From Auanema rhodensis (lineage: Eukaryota; Nematoda; Chromadorea; Rhabditida; Rhabditidae), in the NCBI GenBank assembly GCA_964057225.1, contig OZ059896.1, positions 6,944,001 to 7,008,000 on the forward strand: DNA of 64,000 bases, given 5' to 3'. Both the position numbers and the translations under genes were made by a program. Below are positions 1 to 11,947 of this stretch, one piece after another (position 1 is the stretch's first letter; each line of letters starts with the position of its first letter). The notes below the pieces were generated by a model that was not told the DNA's origin, ran no database searches, and was given only the letters and a program-made list of their open reading frames with translations.

Positions 1-926
1 CGCTTTTATATAACTCTTGATCTGACTAATTTAAATCGTTTCGGTTTTTTAACTGAAATTTAGGTTACCACTGCCTATATTAATTAAGTATTATCAACGA
101 ATTCTAATAAGTGGTAGATTGTTTTCAAGGACAATATTGCTTTCTGTGAGTGACAAGTTTTTTTGCTGTTTTGCACTCATTCATTGACATTAGATACTCG
201 ACCAGTTTTGTTTCTGATAAAACTAATTAAGAATATTGTTGTTAGAAGTGGACCTTATTTGTTTTGATATTAACGCTGCATTTATTTCTAATCATGATAT
301 GTTTGCAGTTCTAAATCATCTGATTTATAAGTGAACAGTTTAAATTTATTTCATATAATAATAGAAATAGTCCTATCTTTAGTTCTATCAATATGAAAAG
401 AACAGGATTTTATCATTATTTTTCACTTCGTTTTCTTATCCCCGTAAACTAGTAAAACTCAAAGTTAATTCATCGCTTTCTCTTCAGTAATACGAAGAAA
501 AACATGAAAATTGTTGATTTTTTTTTCAAATATGCTATACATAAGATAGTGAAATGTTTTCGTTACTACTTTTTGTATTAATTCTAATTCGGTATGACCT
601 TAATAATCTTCAAATTAATGTAACGTTAATTAGTCTTAAGAAGTAATATAGTATTAATTAATCTTGAAAGTATTATAGTTTCAATTTTATAATCATGATA
701 AGCTATTATAATTATGATTTTAACGATTAGGTTGAATTGTTTCTTTCAAGTTTTTTATGGACTCTTTTGTTTTAGTTTTAAGTAAGAAGTAGATATATGA
801 TATATAAACTTTATTTTGCAAATCATACATAGTTAACCAACACCATACAACATTTGCACTTATTATTAAGTATCAATCTTTAGAGTTTCAATCGGCTTCT
901 AAAAATATTTTTAGAAGGCTAGAAGT
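1..926. other. AT-rich intergenic sequence
   Basis: No open frame of useful length or recognisable exon was seen on either strand. It lies downstream of the first repeat-protein gene and should hold its 3' UTR and polyadenylation site. Nothing else stands out. Confidence 0.5.
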
Positions 927-3440
927 TTAAGCACGGCGACGGTAAGATTGCTCTGGCTCTGGGGCTGGGAGGATGTGCTTTCTAACGGTATCGTAGCTGA
1001 AATATGTTGATTAAGTAATGAAAGTTTGGAAGCATTGTATTACCTTGGGGAGCTTCCTCCGTTGTTATTGGTTTGTCCAACATTGATGTTGTTGGAGTTG
1101 GTGTTGTGGTTGATCATATCACCTCCCTTTTGGACGCTGGTTTGTCCTTGGTTGTTGGTTTGGGCGAGATCCTTGGCGTTGAAGATGTTTCCGGTAACAA
1201 CGTGTGGTGCAACGTAGCCTCCGTAGCTTCCGTAGTTTGGTTGGGATGGGTAAGATATATATGGTTGTGGGTAGCTTGGTTGAACGTATTGGGTATCGTA
1301 TTGTGGTCCCTTTCCGTTGTTGTTGGTTTGTCCGATGTTGATGGAGTTGGTGTTTTGTCCAACGTTGGTTTGGGCTCCTCCGACTTGGGTGTTGGATTGT
1401 CCTTGTTGGTTGGTCTGTCCAAGGTTTTGGGTGTTGATCTTGTTAGCGGCCAAGAGTTGTCCAATGTTGTGTGGGTATACTGGGATAGTATGGTAGGAAT
1501 CCAACAATTTGATGTTAACATTTGGGCTGAGGATAGATTGGCTGTTGGAGTTTCCGTTTCCAGTTTGCTTGGTTCCCAAAAGACCGCCGAGAAGGCCTCC
1601 GAGGAGTCCACCAGACTTTTCTGAAGAAACAGCGGTAGTCTGAACGGTTGGCTCATTGCGAGCTGGTTGTCCGTATCCTGGTTCTGGTTGTCCGTAGCTT
1701 GGCTGTCCGTAGCTTGGTTGTCCGTATTGGGAATCGTATTGTGGTCCCTTTCCGTTGTTGTTGGTTTGTCCGATGTTGATGGCATTGGAGTTCTCTCCAA
1801 CGTTGGTTTGGGCTCCTCCGACTTGGGTGCTGGATTGTCCTTGGTTGTTGTTTTGTCCTAATCCAGTGTAGTCAACCTTGTTTCCGGCGAAGATGTTTTG
1901 TGGAAGGTATTGTCCAACGTTTCCGTAGCTTGGTTGAGATGGGTAGCTTGGTTGAGCTGGGTAGGTGGTTGGGACGTAGGTTGGGGCGTACTTGGAGGCA
2001 TCGTATTGTGGGGCTCCGTATCCGGCTCCTTGTCCTCCGTTTTGGTTGGTTTGTCCGATGTTGATGGCGTTAGCGTTGGATCCAACGTTGGTTTGTTCTC
2101 CTCCGACTTGGGTGCTGGATTGTCCTTGGTTGTTGTTTTGTCCTAATCCAGTGTAGTCAACCTTGTTTCCGGCGAAGATGTTTTGTGGAAGGTATTGTCC
2201 AATGTTTCCGTAGCTTGGTTGAGCTGGGTAGGTGGTTGGGACGTAGGTTGGGGCGTACTTGGAGGCATCGTATTGTGGGGCTCCGTATCCGGCTCCTTGT
2301 CCTCCGTTTTGGTTGGTTTGTCCGATGTTGATGGCGTTAGCGTTGTTTCCTACATTGGTTTGGGCTCCTCCAACTTGGGTGTTTTCTTGTCCTTGGTTGT
2401 TAGTTTGTCCAAGATTTTTGGTGTTGATGAGGTTTCCGGCGAGAATGTTTTGTGGGATGTAGCTTCCGGCGTTTCCGTAGCTTGGTTGAGATGGGTAGAT
2501 TGGTTGGGATGGGTAAGCTGGATAGGTTTGTGGGTAGCTTGGTTGTCCGTATTGGGAATCGTATTGTGGTCCCTTTCCGTTGTTGTTGGTTTGTCCGATG
2601 TTGATGGAGTTTTGGTTAGATCCAACGTTGGTTTGGGCTCCTCCGACTTGGGTGTTGGATTGTCCTTGTTGGTTGTTCTGTCCAAGGTTTTGAGTGTTGA
2701 TGAGGTTTCCGGCGAGAATGTTTTGTGGGATGTAGCTTCCGGCGTTTCCGTAGCTTGGTTGAGATGGGTAGGTTGGTGGGGCATTGGTGTAAGCTGGTGG
2801 AGCAGTGGTGTAGACTGGGCGAGCAGTGGTGTAAGTTGGTGGGGCAGTGGTGTAAGCTGGTGGAGCAGTGGTGTAAGCTGGTGGGGCAGTGGTGTAAGCT
2901 GGTGGAGCAGTGTTGTAAGATGGTGGAGCTGTTCCGTAGGTGGCCTTGGAGTTTTTGCTTGGCTTGTCCTTCTTGTATTTCTCTTCAGATGAAGAGTTCT
3001 TGTATTTTTTCTTGGCATCATATTGTGGTCCCTTTCCGTTGTCATTGGTTTGTCCAATGTTGATGGCATTGGAGTTTTGTCCGACGTTAGTCTGTTCTCC
3101 TCCAACTTGGGTGTTGGTCTGTCCCTGGTTGTTAAGCTGGGAGAGGTTGGTAAGATCGAATTTGTTTCCAAGAACGGTGCCGGCGGATCCGATAGATGGG
3201 ATTGAGATCTTTGGCTGAAATAATATGTAATTAATTACGTAATATTATCATTGGGCTTACGAGGTTGAAAGCTGGGTCATGAACGGCCTTTCCGTTGTTG
3301 GTGTAATCCTTTGGTGAGACCTTTGGAGAATCAGCAGCTACCTTCATAACAGCTTCAGCATCGTTTCCACCGTAACCGGATGCATCGAGGTCGTAGCAGA
3401 AAGCTACAGCAACGACAGCTGAGATGAGGAACAACTTCAT
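927..3440 (-). CDS. secreted Gly/Gln/Asn repeat protein, copy A (806 aa)
   Basis: Three exons (3261-3440, 1044-3214, 927-996) with introns of 46 and 47 bases give an 806-residue protein. It opens with a signal peptide (MKLFLISAVVAVAFC) and then about seven degenerate copies of a 70-90 residue unit. Each unit has a Q/N/G core such as NLGQTNNQGQ, QVGGAQTNVG and NAINIGQTNQNG, followed by a Tyr/Pro linker (PQYDASKY, YPSQPSYGN). The middle has a Lys/Ser-rich block and a (YTTAPPA)n stretch. Nearer the C-terminus is a triple GGLL segment. The tail ends in EPEQSYRRRA. The second intron's donor overlaps an in-frame TAA, so the unspliced frame stops at SSPR. I chose the spliced tail because its codons are conserved in copy B. 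The family is not recognised; secretion and an extracellular structural role are inferred. The core resembles curlin-type amyloid repeats, which is suggestive only. Confidence 0.8.
2775..2938 (-). repeat. 21-bp coding tandem repeat, (YTTAPPA)n
   Basis: About eight imperfect 21-base units encode YTTAPPA-like heptapeptides inside copy A, with variants ending PVY, SYN or TYP. Copy B lacks this block, so it arose or expanded after the duplication. The Pro/Tyr pattern resembles extracellular cross-linkable linkers; that is an inference. Confidence 0.85.
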
Positions 3441-4787
3441 TACCTAAACATTTGGAAATAACACTAGAAAATGAGCCAAAATATTATTTGCGAATAAGCA
3501 CACATATATAAATGAATTTGTATATATATTTATATATATATATATATATATGTATTCATTTATTATAAAATAAATATAATTATTATTTGTAATGAATAGA
3601 AGAATATTGAGATCGAATGCGATATGTCTTTTATCCATCGAACTCGCCTTATATACCTTGCCATATGAAGATTTTCAGTTTTTATGCATTTGTATGCAAG
3701 TCTTGCATTTAATAACCTTGACTAAATAAACTAAGTTTTGCTTGATAACCTAGTTGGGACAACCTTCCAAATTACAGTTTCCACTCTTGAACTTCGTTGG
3801 TGAACTGTTTATTTAACCCAATAGGCAATATCTTTTGATGGTGTACTGTAAATTTTCAGAAAAATACTGGTATAATTCGAAGTTATTAACTTCAGCTAAA
3901 ATGATTGACATCAAGTTCAGTTATTCGTGACGACTTTTGGAGGAAAATCAGAATATCAAGGTTATGAACCTGATTAGTAGAGTAGCTTTTACTACAAATC
4001 CATAAGCAATTTATCAAAATCGTTCAATCAAAAAAATCGCTTGTGATGCTTACAAGTTCCTCATTAGGTCAGAATCGTTAGATCAATTTACAATGTTTTG
4101 CAGAAATGTATAAATCAGATAATTATTATTTAAACGATTTCCCGGATTTAAATTTAGTGAAAAATTTTAATATTTTCATATTTGTTTATTTGGATCAAAT
4201 ATTCAATATTTATTGTTTTGTAATGTCTGACACACTCATATCTAAGCTGCATATGCTGTAAACTATAAAACTCGTGTAAATTATATAGTTATTTGCTGTT
4301 TCTGTACGATCTATGAAATTGCGATCGCTAAATCGTGAAACTGAAAGTTTGTTTTCATGAATTGGATACTTAATTAGTTATTGTTTTTGATCTTTATACA
4401 AAGTGCGAAAAACTGTTCTAAAACTGTTTTTCGAGTATTTCTTTTGAAGATTAGTTCGATAAAACTGTAAGATGTACCGCTATTCCCATTTCGCTTTTCT
4501 TAATTTGTCTATACTTATCTTTTGGAAATTTCTTTGAAAACAGTTTCAGTAATCATTGTACTTTCCATAATCATATACAATTGTCCTTTCATGTTTAGAG
4601 TAACTAATTCATTTTGGTTCTTTAATACTGTTCATACACTTTCTTTTGAAAATACTTGAATAAGCTTTTAATATTTAATAATTTCATTTTGCGAGAAGAC
4701 AATTAATACAATTACCACTTAATATTTATTAATTAATATTATTATAAACCCATTCAACCAATTTGTTTAAAACTTTGAGAAGTTAAT
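3441..4787. other. intergenic spacer between the tandem copies, with TA microsatellite
   Basis: This separates the start of copy A from the stop of copy B. The first 24 or so bases upstream of both start codons are the same (AAATGTTTAGGTAATG on the coding strand). TTTAG just before the ATG could act as a trans-splice acceptor. A TA-rich microsatellite spans 3521-3552. No exon was recognised. Confidence 0.6.
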
Positions 4788-7426
4788 CTAAGCACGGCGA
4801 CGGTAAGATTGCTCTGGCTCTGGGGCTGGGAGGATGTGCTTTCTAACGGTATCGTAGCTGAAATATGTTGATTAAGTAATGAAAGTTTGGAAGCATTGTA
4901 TTACCTTGGGGAGCTTCCTCCGTTTTGGTTGGTTTGTCCGATGTTGATAGCGTTAGAGTTTTGTCCAACGTTGGTTTGGTCACCTCCCTTTTGGACGCTG
5001 TTTTGTCCTTGGTTGTTGGTTTGAGCGAGATCCTTGGTGTTGAAGAGGTTTCCGGCAACAACATTTTGTGGAAGGTAGCTTCCGGCATTTCCGTAGCTTG
5101 GGATGGTTGGGTAGATTGGTTGAGATGGGTAGATTTGGGTTTGTGGTTGTCCGTAACGAGAATCGTATTGTGGTCCCTTTCCGTTGTTGTTGGTTTGTCC
5201 GATGTTGATGGCATTGGAGTTCTCTCCAACGTTGGTTTGGGCTCCTCCGACTTGGGTGTTGGTCTGTCCTTGTTGGTTGTTTTGGTTCAAAAGTTGAGAG
5301 AAAAGAGCGTTGTCCTTGATAAGTGATCCGGCTCCTCCGGCTGGAGCGTATCCTCCGGCTGGAGCGTATCCTCCGACGGTTGGCTTCTTGATGAGGAGGT
5401 ATCCAAGGGGCTCATCGTAATGTGGGGCTCCGTATCCGGCTCCTTGTCCTCCGTTTTGGTTGGTTTGTCCGATGTTGATGGCGTTAGCGTTGGATCCAAC
5501 GTTGGTTTGTTCTCCTCCGACTTGGGTGTTGGATTGTCCTTGTTGGTTGTTTTGTCCAAGGTTTTGGGTGTGGATGAGGTTGTTCTTGATCAAATCAGCG
5601 GCTCCAGCTCCAGTTCCGTAAGTTGGGAGTTGTGGCATGTAGGTGGATGGGGATGGCATGTACTTGGAGGCATCGTATTGTGGGGCTCCGTATCCGGCTC
5701 CTTGTCCTCCGTTTTGGTTGGTTTGTCCGATGTTGATGGCGTTTTGGTTAGATCCAACGTTGGTTTGGGCTCCTCCGACTTGGGTGTTGGATTGTCCTTG
5801 TTGGTTGTTCTGTCCAAGGTTTTGGGTGTTGATGAGGTTTCCGGCGAGAATGTTTTGTGGGATGTAGCTTCCAGCGTTTCCGTAGCTTGGTTGAGATGGG
5901 TAGCTTGGTTGAGCTGGGTAGGTGGTTGGGACGTAGGTTGGGGCGTACTTGGAGGCATCGTATTGTGGTCCCTTTCCGTTGTTGTTGGTTTGTCCGATGT
6001 TGATGGCATTGGAGTTCTCTCCAACGTTGGTTTGGGCTCCTCCGACTTGGGTGCTGGATTGTCCTTGGTTGTTGTTTTGTCCTAATCCAGTGTAGTCAAC
6101 CTTGTTTCCGGCGAAGATGTTTTGTGGAAGGTATTGTCCAACGTTTCCGTAGCTTGGTTGAGATGGGTAGCTTGGTTGAGCTGGGTAGGTGGTTGGGACG
6201 TAGGTTGGGGCGTACTTGGAGGCATCGTATTGTGGGGCTCCGTATCCGGCTCCTTGTCCTCCGTTTTGGTTGGTTTGTCCGATGTTGATGGCGTTTTGGT
6301 TTTGTCCAACGTTGGTTTGGGCTCCTCCTACTTGAGTGTTTTCTTGTCCTTGGTTGTTAGTTTGTCCAAGATTTTTGGTGTTGATGAGGTTTCCGGCGAG
6401 AATGTTTTGTGGGATGTAGCTTCCGGCGTTTCCGTAGCTTGGTTGAGATGGGTAGCTTGGTTGAGCTGGGTAGGTGGTTGGGACGTAGGTTGGGGCGTAC
6501 TTGGAGGCATCGTATTGTGGGGCTCCGTATCCAGCTCCTTGTCCTCCGTTTTGGTTGGTTTGTCCGATGTTGATGGCGTTAGCGTTGGATCCAACGTTGG
6601 TTTGGGCTCCTCCGACTTGGGTGTTGGATTGTCCTTGGTTGTTGTTTTGTCCGAGGTTTTGGGTGTGGATGAGGTTGTTCTTGATCAAGTCAGCGGCTCC
6701 AGCTCCAGTTCCGTAAGTTGGGAGTTGTGGCATGTAGGTGGATGGGGATGGCATGTACTTGGAGGCATCGTATTGTGGTCCTCCGTATCCAGCTCCTTGT
6801 CCTCCGTTTTGGTTGGTTTGTCCGATGTTGATGGCGTTTTGGTTAGATCCAACGTTGGTTTGGGCTCCTCCAACTTGAACGTTTTCTTGTCCTTGGTTGG
6901 AAGTCTGTCCGAGGTTTTGGATGTTGAAGAGGTTGTTCTTGATCAAGTCAGCGGCTCCAGCTCCGGATCCGTAGGTTGGAATTTGTGGAACATAGGTGGA
7001 TGGGGATGGCATGTACTTGGAGGCATCGTATTGTGGTCCCTTTCCGTTTTGGTTGGTTTGTCCAATGTTGATGGCGTTAGCGTTGTTTCCTACATTGGTT
7101 TGAGCTCCTCCAACTTGGGTGTTGGTCTGTCCCTGGTTGTTAAGCTGGGAGAGGTTGGTGAGGTCCATCTTGTTTCCGGTGACGATGTTTGGAAGAGCAA
7201 TTTTTGGGAGCTGAAAATTGGAGTATGTTTTGAATGTTTTTAGCAGCAAGCTTACAGCGAAGTCACGGATTGGCTTTCCGTTGTTGGTGTAATCCTTTGG
7301 TGAAACCTTTGGTGAATGGGCAGCTACTTTCTTGACAGCTTCAGCATCGTTTCCACCGTAACCGGAGGCATCGAGGTCGTAGCAGAAAGCTACAGCGACG
7401 ACAGCGGAGATGAGGATCAACTTCAT
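4788..7426 (-). CDS. secreted Gly/Gln/Asn repeat protein, copy B (848 aa)
   Basis: Exons 7256-7426, 4905-7210 and 4788-4857 with introns of 45 and 47 bases give an 848-residue protein paralogous to copy A. The signal peptide (MKLILISAVVAVAFC) is followed by DLDASGYGGND and a KVSPKDYTNNGK segment. Nine units then carry the QVGGAQTNVG / NAINIGQTN core, alternating with linkers of two types: APTYVPTTYPAQPSYPSQ and MPSPSTYMPQLPTYGTG. The first intron is in frame, so the genomic frame reads through it; its TTTTCAG acceptor and GTAAGC donor are clear. The C-terminal exon ends LPAPEPEQSYRRRA like copy A. No known domain was identified. Composition (Gly, Gln, Asn, Tyr, Pro) suggests a fibrous or coat-forming secreted protein. 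A purely disordered glue or cuticle component is the main alternative. Confidence 0.83.
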
Positions 7427-8111
7427 TACCTAAACATTTGGAAATAAAATTAACATTTAAAAGAAAGAAAAAGAATAATTGAATGAACGAAATAAGTAAA
7501 AGTGTTGATATTATTTTATAAGCGAGCAACAATTTTTATTGGTTAAATAGATATTGTTGTTTGTTGTTTGGTTGGTATGCTCTATCTTGGTGAGCCTCTC
7601 GCTTATATACTCGAGTTGCTGGGATTTCGATTCACACTACAAAGTTTTGACCGTCGATTTAGGGCAAGTTGATATATCGTTTACGATTTCTGACAAAGCT
7701 AACGTCAACTTGAGATTAACTAGTAGTTTTCTATCGGCAGAATCTGTCATAGAGTATTTCCCAACAACTTTGTTTTCGATTCTTCGATCGACTGGCGCAA
7801 CTTCGTTCGTTCTTTCTGTCTGTTGAGTGCGGCAAGTCAATCAAAAAGTCAATAAAATATTAGATATAGCAGACGATGTATTGAAAACATGAATAATCTC
7901 AGCTAACTTATCTTCATAACTTTCCTTTCTTTCGATTCTTAAACATGATTTTTACTTCCTGGTAGATTTCCGTCTATTATCTACAATGTCTGGGATTTTA
8001 TCCCCCTTTCCTATCACTGTTCTATGCTATTTGCTAAATAATACAAACTCTAACTATAGTTTTAATTAACATATTTATTCAATTCATTCATACAACTACA
8101 AATAAATATTA
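7427..8111. other. intergenic region upstream of copy B
   Basis: This contains the promoter of copy B and the 3' flank of the next gene. The stretch at about 7560-7850 is less AT-rich than its surroundings and is open in one frame on each strand for 67-90 codons. I saw no splice structure or similarity to support coding. Confidence 0.4.
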
Positions 8112-8688
8112 TCAATGAGCATATGGTCGGCCTGGTAGAGGAGGTGGTACTGCGATTCTGGGAGCATCAGCCTTAAAATTGGTTTGCTTTTCCTCAAATA
8201 CAAAGATGTTTTTCTTACCATTGATTTCTTGAGCCGTAGATCTAGATTTATAACGATTGAACTAGCAACTTCATTATATGTATTTCCCACTTTCACATAA
8301 GTATTCTATTCAAAAAGCTGTCAATCATAGATCGAATAGAAGAATTACCTGCGTTTGTCGGACATTTTGATTCGCCTTTTGAGCAGCCTTTGTCACTGCT
8401 GGTCTAGCTGTGGTTCTAACAGTTTTAGCAGTTGCTTTTTTTGTTGTTGCTTTTCTGATTTTGTATTTACGGTGACCAAAAATTATTTTCCAAAACTACC
8501 TGGGCGTAACTCTTGTCGTTGCTCTTGTGGTAGCCCGGACTATTCTTTGTCTGAGCAGATCAACATCTTCTGTGTCATCATAACTCAAATTATTTGTCGC
8601 ATCAAAATCGTTTGAAGCTATTTCTTGGACGTCTGAAGATTGTTTATTTTGAATTATGGCTTAACTTGTATTTAATACCATCTCCCAT
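8112..8688 (-). CDS. unrecognised small basic protein (132 aa)
   Basis: Four exons (8679-8688, 8500-8632, 8349-8454, 8112-8261) with introns of 46, 45 and 87 bases join in frame into 132 residues. The N-terminus is acidic (MGDDVQEIASNDFD, SYDDTEDVDLL). The centre is Arg/Lys/Thr/Ala-rich (RATTRATTRVTPRKATTKK). The C-terminus has a compact motif, NIFVFEEKQTNFKADAP, followed by a Pro-rich end, PPPLPGRPYAH. The basic centre suggests binding to nucleic acid or chromatin, but no family is recognised. It is divergent from the mec-17 fragment, and the stretch between them would hold the promoter. The start is the first ATG in the spliced frame, just after an AATATG context. Splice calls are self-consistent, though the 87-base intron uses a less typical TAG acceptor. 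Confidence 0.65.
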
Positions 8689-9281
8689 ATTAGGCGAAAG
8701 GAAAAATTTTACATTGTCATGAACACCTGTCTTACAACAATCATCTCCCTTTCTTCTTTAATATTTGAAATTAGTTTTATATTATACGATTAATACCTAC
8801 TGAAGGTGCTGTAGAAGATAATCTGTGATTCGTTTATCTAACAATGGAGCTACATTCATGAAGCACGCAAACAAAAATAAAAATGTGATGCTAAACGACG
8901 AATTTACTATAATGATCTTTACCAAAGAAGAATTTACTATTATGATCTTTTGCAAATATAGGACAAACTTACATTCTCATGACAGGCTATAGATCAAGCT
9001 AGATTTTGCAAACGACGGGACTGCTGCCAGTAGTTGATCGAGTAATACTAGTGAAAAGCAACGTAATGGCTATTTTTCAGTTCGAGAGTTTGGGTGATTC
9101 AAGGTCGAATCATTCATCAATTATTAGTATATAGTAAAAACGATTTTACTACGGCATTTACTATTTTTTTTGTAAAGCTTGTGTGTACATATCGTCACCC
9201 CGGTCAAACTTGATCTGCAATGAAGCCGGTTTACTTTTGCAAAAAACCCTTATAGTTTTTAAAGATAAACTTATATTTCAG
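8689..9281. other. region where mec-17 5' exons are expected; 30-bp direct repeat
   Basis: An N-terminal half of mec-17 (about 105 residues) should lie here. I found no frame resembling its conserved FAKVGRKKLF region on the plus strand. A 30-base unit (GAATTTACTATAATGATC...) is repeated in tandem at about 8900-8929 and 8930-8951. An acceptor-like TATTTTTCAG occurs at 9071-9080, but no convincing exon follows it. Confidence 0.5.
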
Positions 9282-9901
9282 ATTCTTTGTCTGTTGGACT
9301 TCTATGTACACTACAGCTGTCAACGACAAGGAATTGGAAAGTCCGTTATTGAGTATATGCTCCAAAATGAGCATGCTGAGCCATATCAGGTATGTAGAAG
9401 ATCATATATATTAAAAACTAATACTTAAACAATGTAGCTCGCTCTGGATAATCCATCTGTTACTCTACTCGGCTTTATGTCACGAGGTTTTGGTTTGAGC
9501 AAGCCTGTATGGCAAAACACCAACTTTGTTGTGTTCGACGAACTTTTCAAATCTGTTTCTGTTACCGGAAAGGATGGATGTATGTTGACAAACACACACC
9601 ACAAGGTCGAAACTTATATTTAGGTGATGCTCCACCAGAGGGCTGGCGTCGACCACAAACACCACGACGTATTGGTAACGGTACTACTGACACTCGTTGG
9701 CTTAATCACGCTATCAGCGGGCATGCAGCCAAGGTCTGTTTTAATACTTGGCAGTTTTTTCTAAAGGAGTTTCTATTAAAGGGTCATGCTATGGCCGCTC
9801 CTGTTGATGCCGATCAAACTCCTGAAGGCGCTCTTGCGAACAGAGCTCACCAAGCAAAAGCAAGAAAGGCCCACATTCTTAGCAGCAAGCCCCTGTGGTA
9901 A
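9282..9901 (+). CDS. mec-17: alpha-tubulin N-acetyltransferase MEC-17/ATAT1, 3' part only
   Basis: Four exons (9282-9389, 9438-9579, 9624-9733, 9782-9901) encode 159 residues matching the second half of the enzyme that acetylates Lys40 of alpha-tubulin in microtubules. It starts at [20 protein letters not shown]. The QRxGxGK acetyl-CoA loop is present, as is [13 protein letters not shown] with the Asp known to be catalytic in ATAT1. [11 protein letters not shown] follows, and then the nematode-type tail [19 protein letters not shown] and [18 protein letters not shown]. Introns are 44-48 bases. The first exon shown begins after a TATATTTCAG acceptor. The upstream half, including the first strands of the GNAT fold, was not found in the 600 bases before it. 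The gene is therefore reported as 5'-incomplete: truncated, rearranged, or with exons too diverged to see. Confidence 0.88.
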
Positions 9902-10371
9902 AGAGCGTTCTACCCATTACCCAGCTTCCAGCTTTTGGTCCAGAAGCGTATGCATTGAGCAGAGTCCACAACTGATTAACCAACGCTTTTTAGATTAAAC
10001 TTTTCAATTTTCTTGCATACCCTTGTTCTATAAAGTGGACTGCTTTAATAAATGCTCTGTGCTATGTTGCGACAACACTTCATAAATATATGTTTATAAA
10101 CAGCATGATCCACACATCCACCGATAATAAAATTAAAAGTTAAACAACCAGCGAAAGGTAGACAGCTACAGTACAAGCCCGATAGCAAACGTTCGCAGGA
10201 ACATACCATGAATTAATAATATTAACGGGTCCATATCACAATAAAGGCCCGGCCGGTATACAAGTCATTATGAGAAAGGTGATTGCAATGCCCAGCTTCG
10301 CCAAGGAACATTAACGTATTACAGAATTATTTAGGGTTAAAATATTACAAAGAATATCTTCATCACATCAA
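9902..10371. other. convergent 3' flanks of mec-17 and arf-1.2
   Basis: Holds the 3' UTRs of two convergent genes. An AATAAA-type signal (TTTAATAAATG) lies near 10050 on the plus strand. About 10130-10320 is noticeably richer in GC than other spacers and is probably the long arf-1.2 3' UTR. Confidence 0.45.
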
Positions 10372-11551
<1,180 letters not shown>

Positions 11552-11947
11552 CTTGGTTGGATTAGATTCAACTTCCTAAACGTTTAAATAATATATATCA
11601 TAATACTTATAAGCGGAAAATATAGAGAGCAATATTTAAGCTATTTAATTCCTCTTTTTAAAATAAAAATAAAAATTTATACTATATCAAATGCAATTAA
11701 ACATAAATCAGAAGGATGAGAAAGGTGAATAATCGCCAACAACGGCTCTACAACACGTGTAAATTCGATTGGATATTTCGTGTCGGGAGTATATTGCGCG
11801 CATATTGGTACAGACCTTTAAGTTTTTTTGTCAAACATATTTTTATACTAAACAAAAAAAATATATTTTAAAGTATAAATATTTATTGAATTAAATTCAG
11901 TTGGTTAACTTGAATACCCGACAATTGTTCAAATATATTAAATACAT
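11552..11947. other. intergenic, arf-1.2 promoter side
   Basis: About 400 AT-rich bases between the start of arf-1.2 and the stop of unc-24, both on the minus strand. A short less AT-rich patch (CAACGGCTCTACAACACGTG) at about 11740-11760 may be promoter sequence. No exon was seen. Confidence 0.4.

Noticed and set aside
1114-3171. Second minus frames rich in Thr/Pro/Ser/Lys (SDKPTTTERDHN type)
   Set aside because: They are alternative-frame readings of the same repeats. Only the Gly/Gln/Asn frame continues from the signal peptide and reaches the conserved tail in both copies.
1073-7243. Long plus-strand open frames rich in Val/Leu/Ser/Gly (repeating VGLSDVDG, SNVGLGSS) across both repeat genes
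   Set aside because: They are antisense shadows of the GQTN repeats: the GC-rich repeated codons leave the other strand open. They have no signal peptide or splice logic, and they mirror the minus-strand units.
1040-7243. Regular repeats that might be taken for a CRISPR or satellite array
   Set aside because: The period is a multiple of three, the frame is preserved and the units differ by synonymous and conservative changes. It is coding repeat in a eukaryotic gene.
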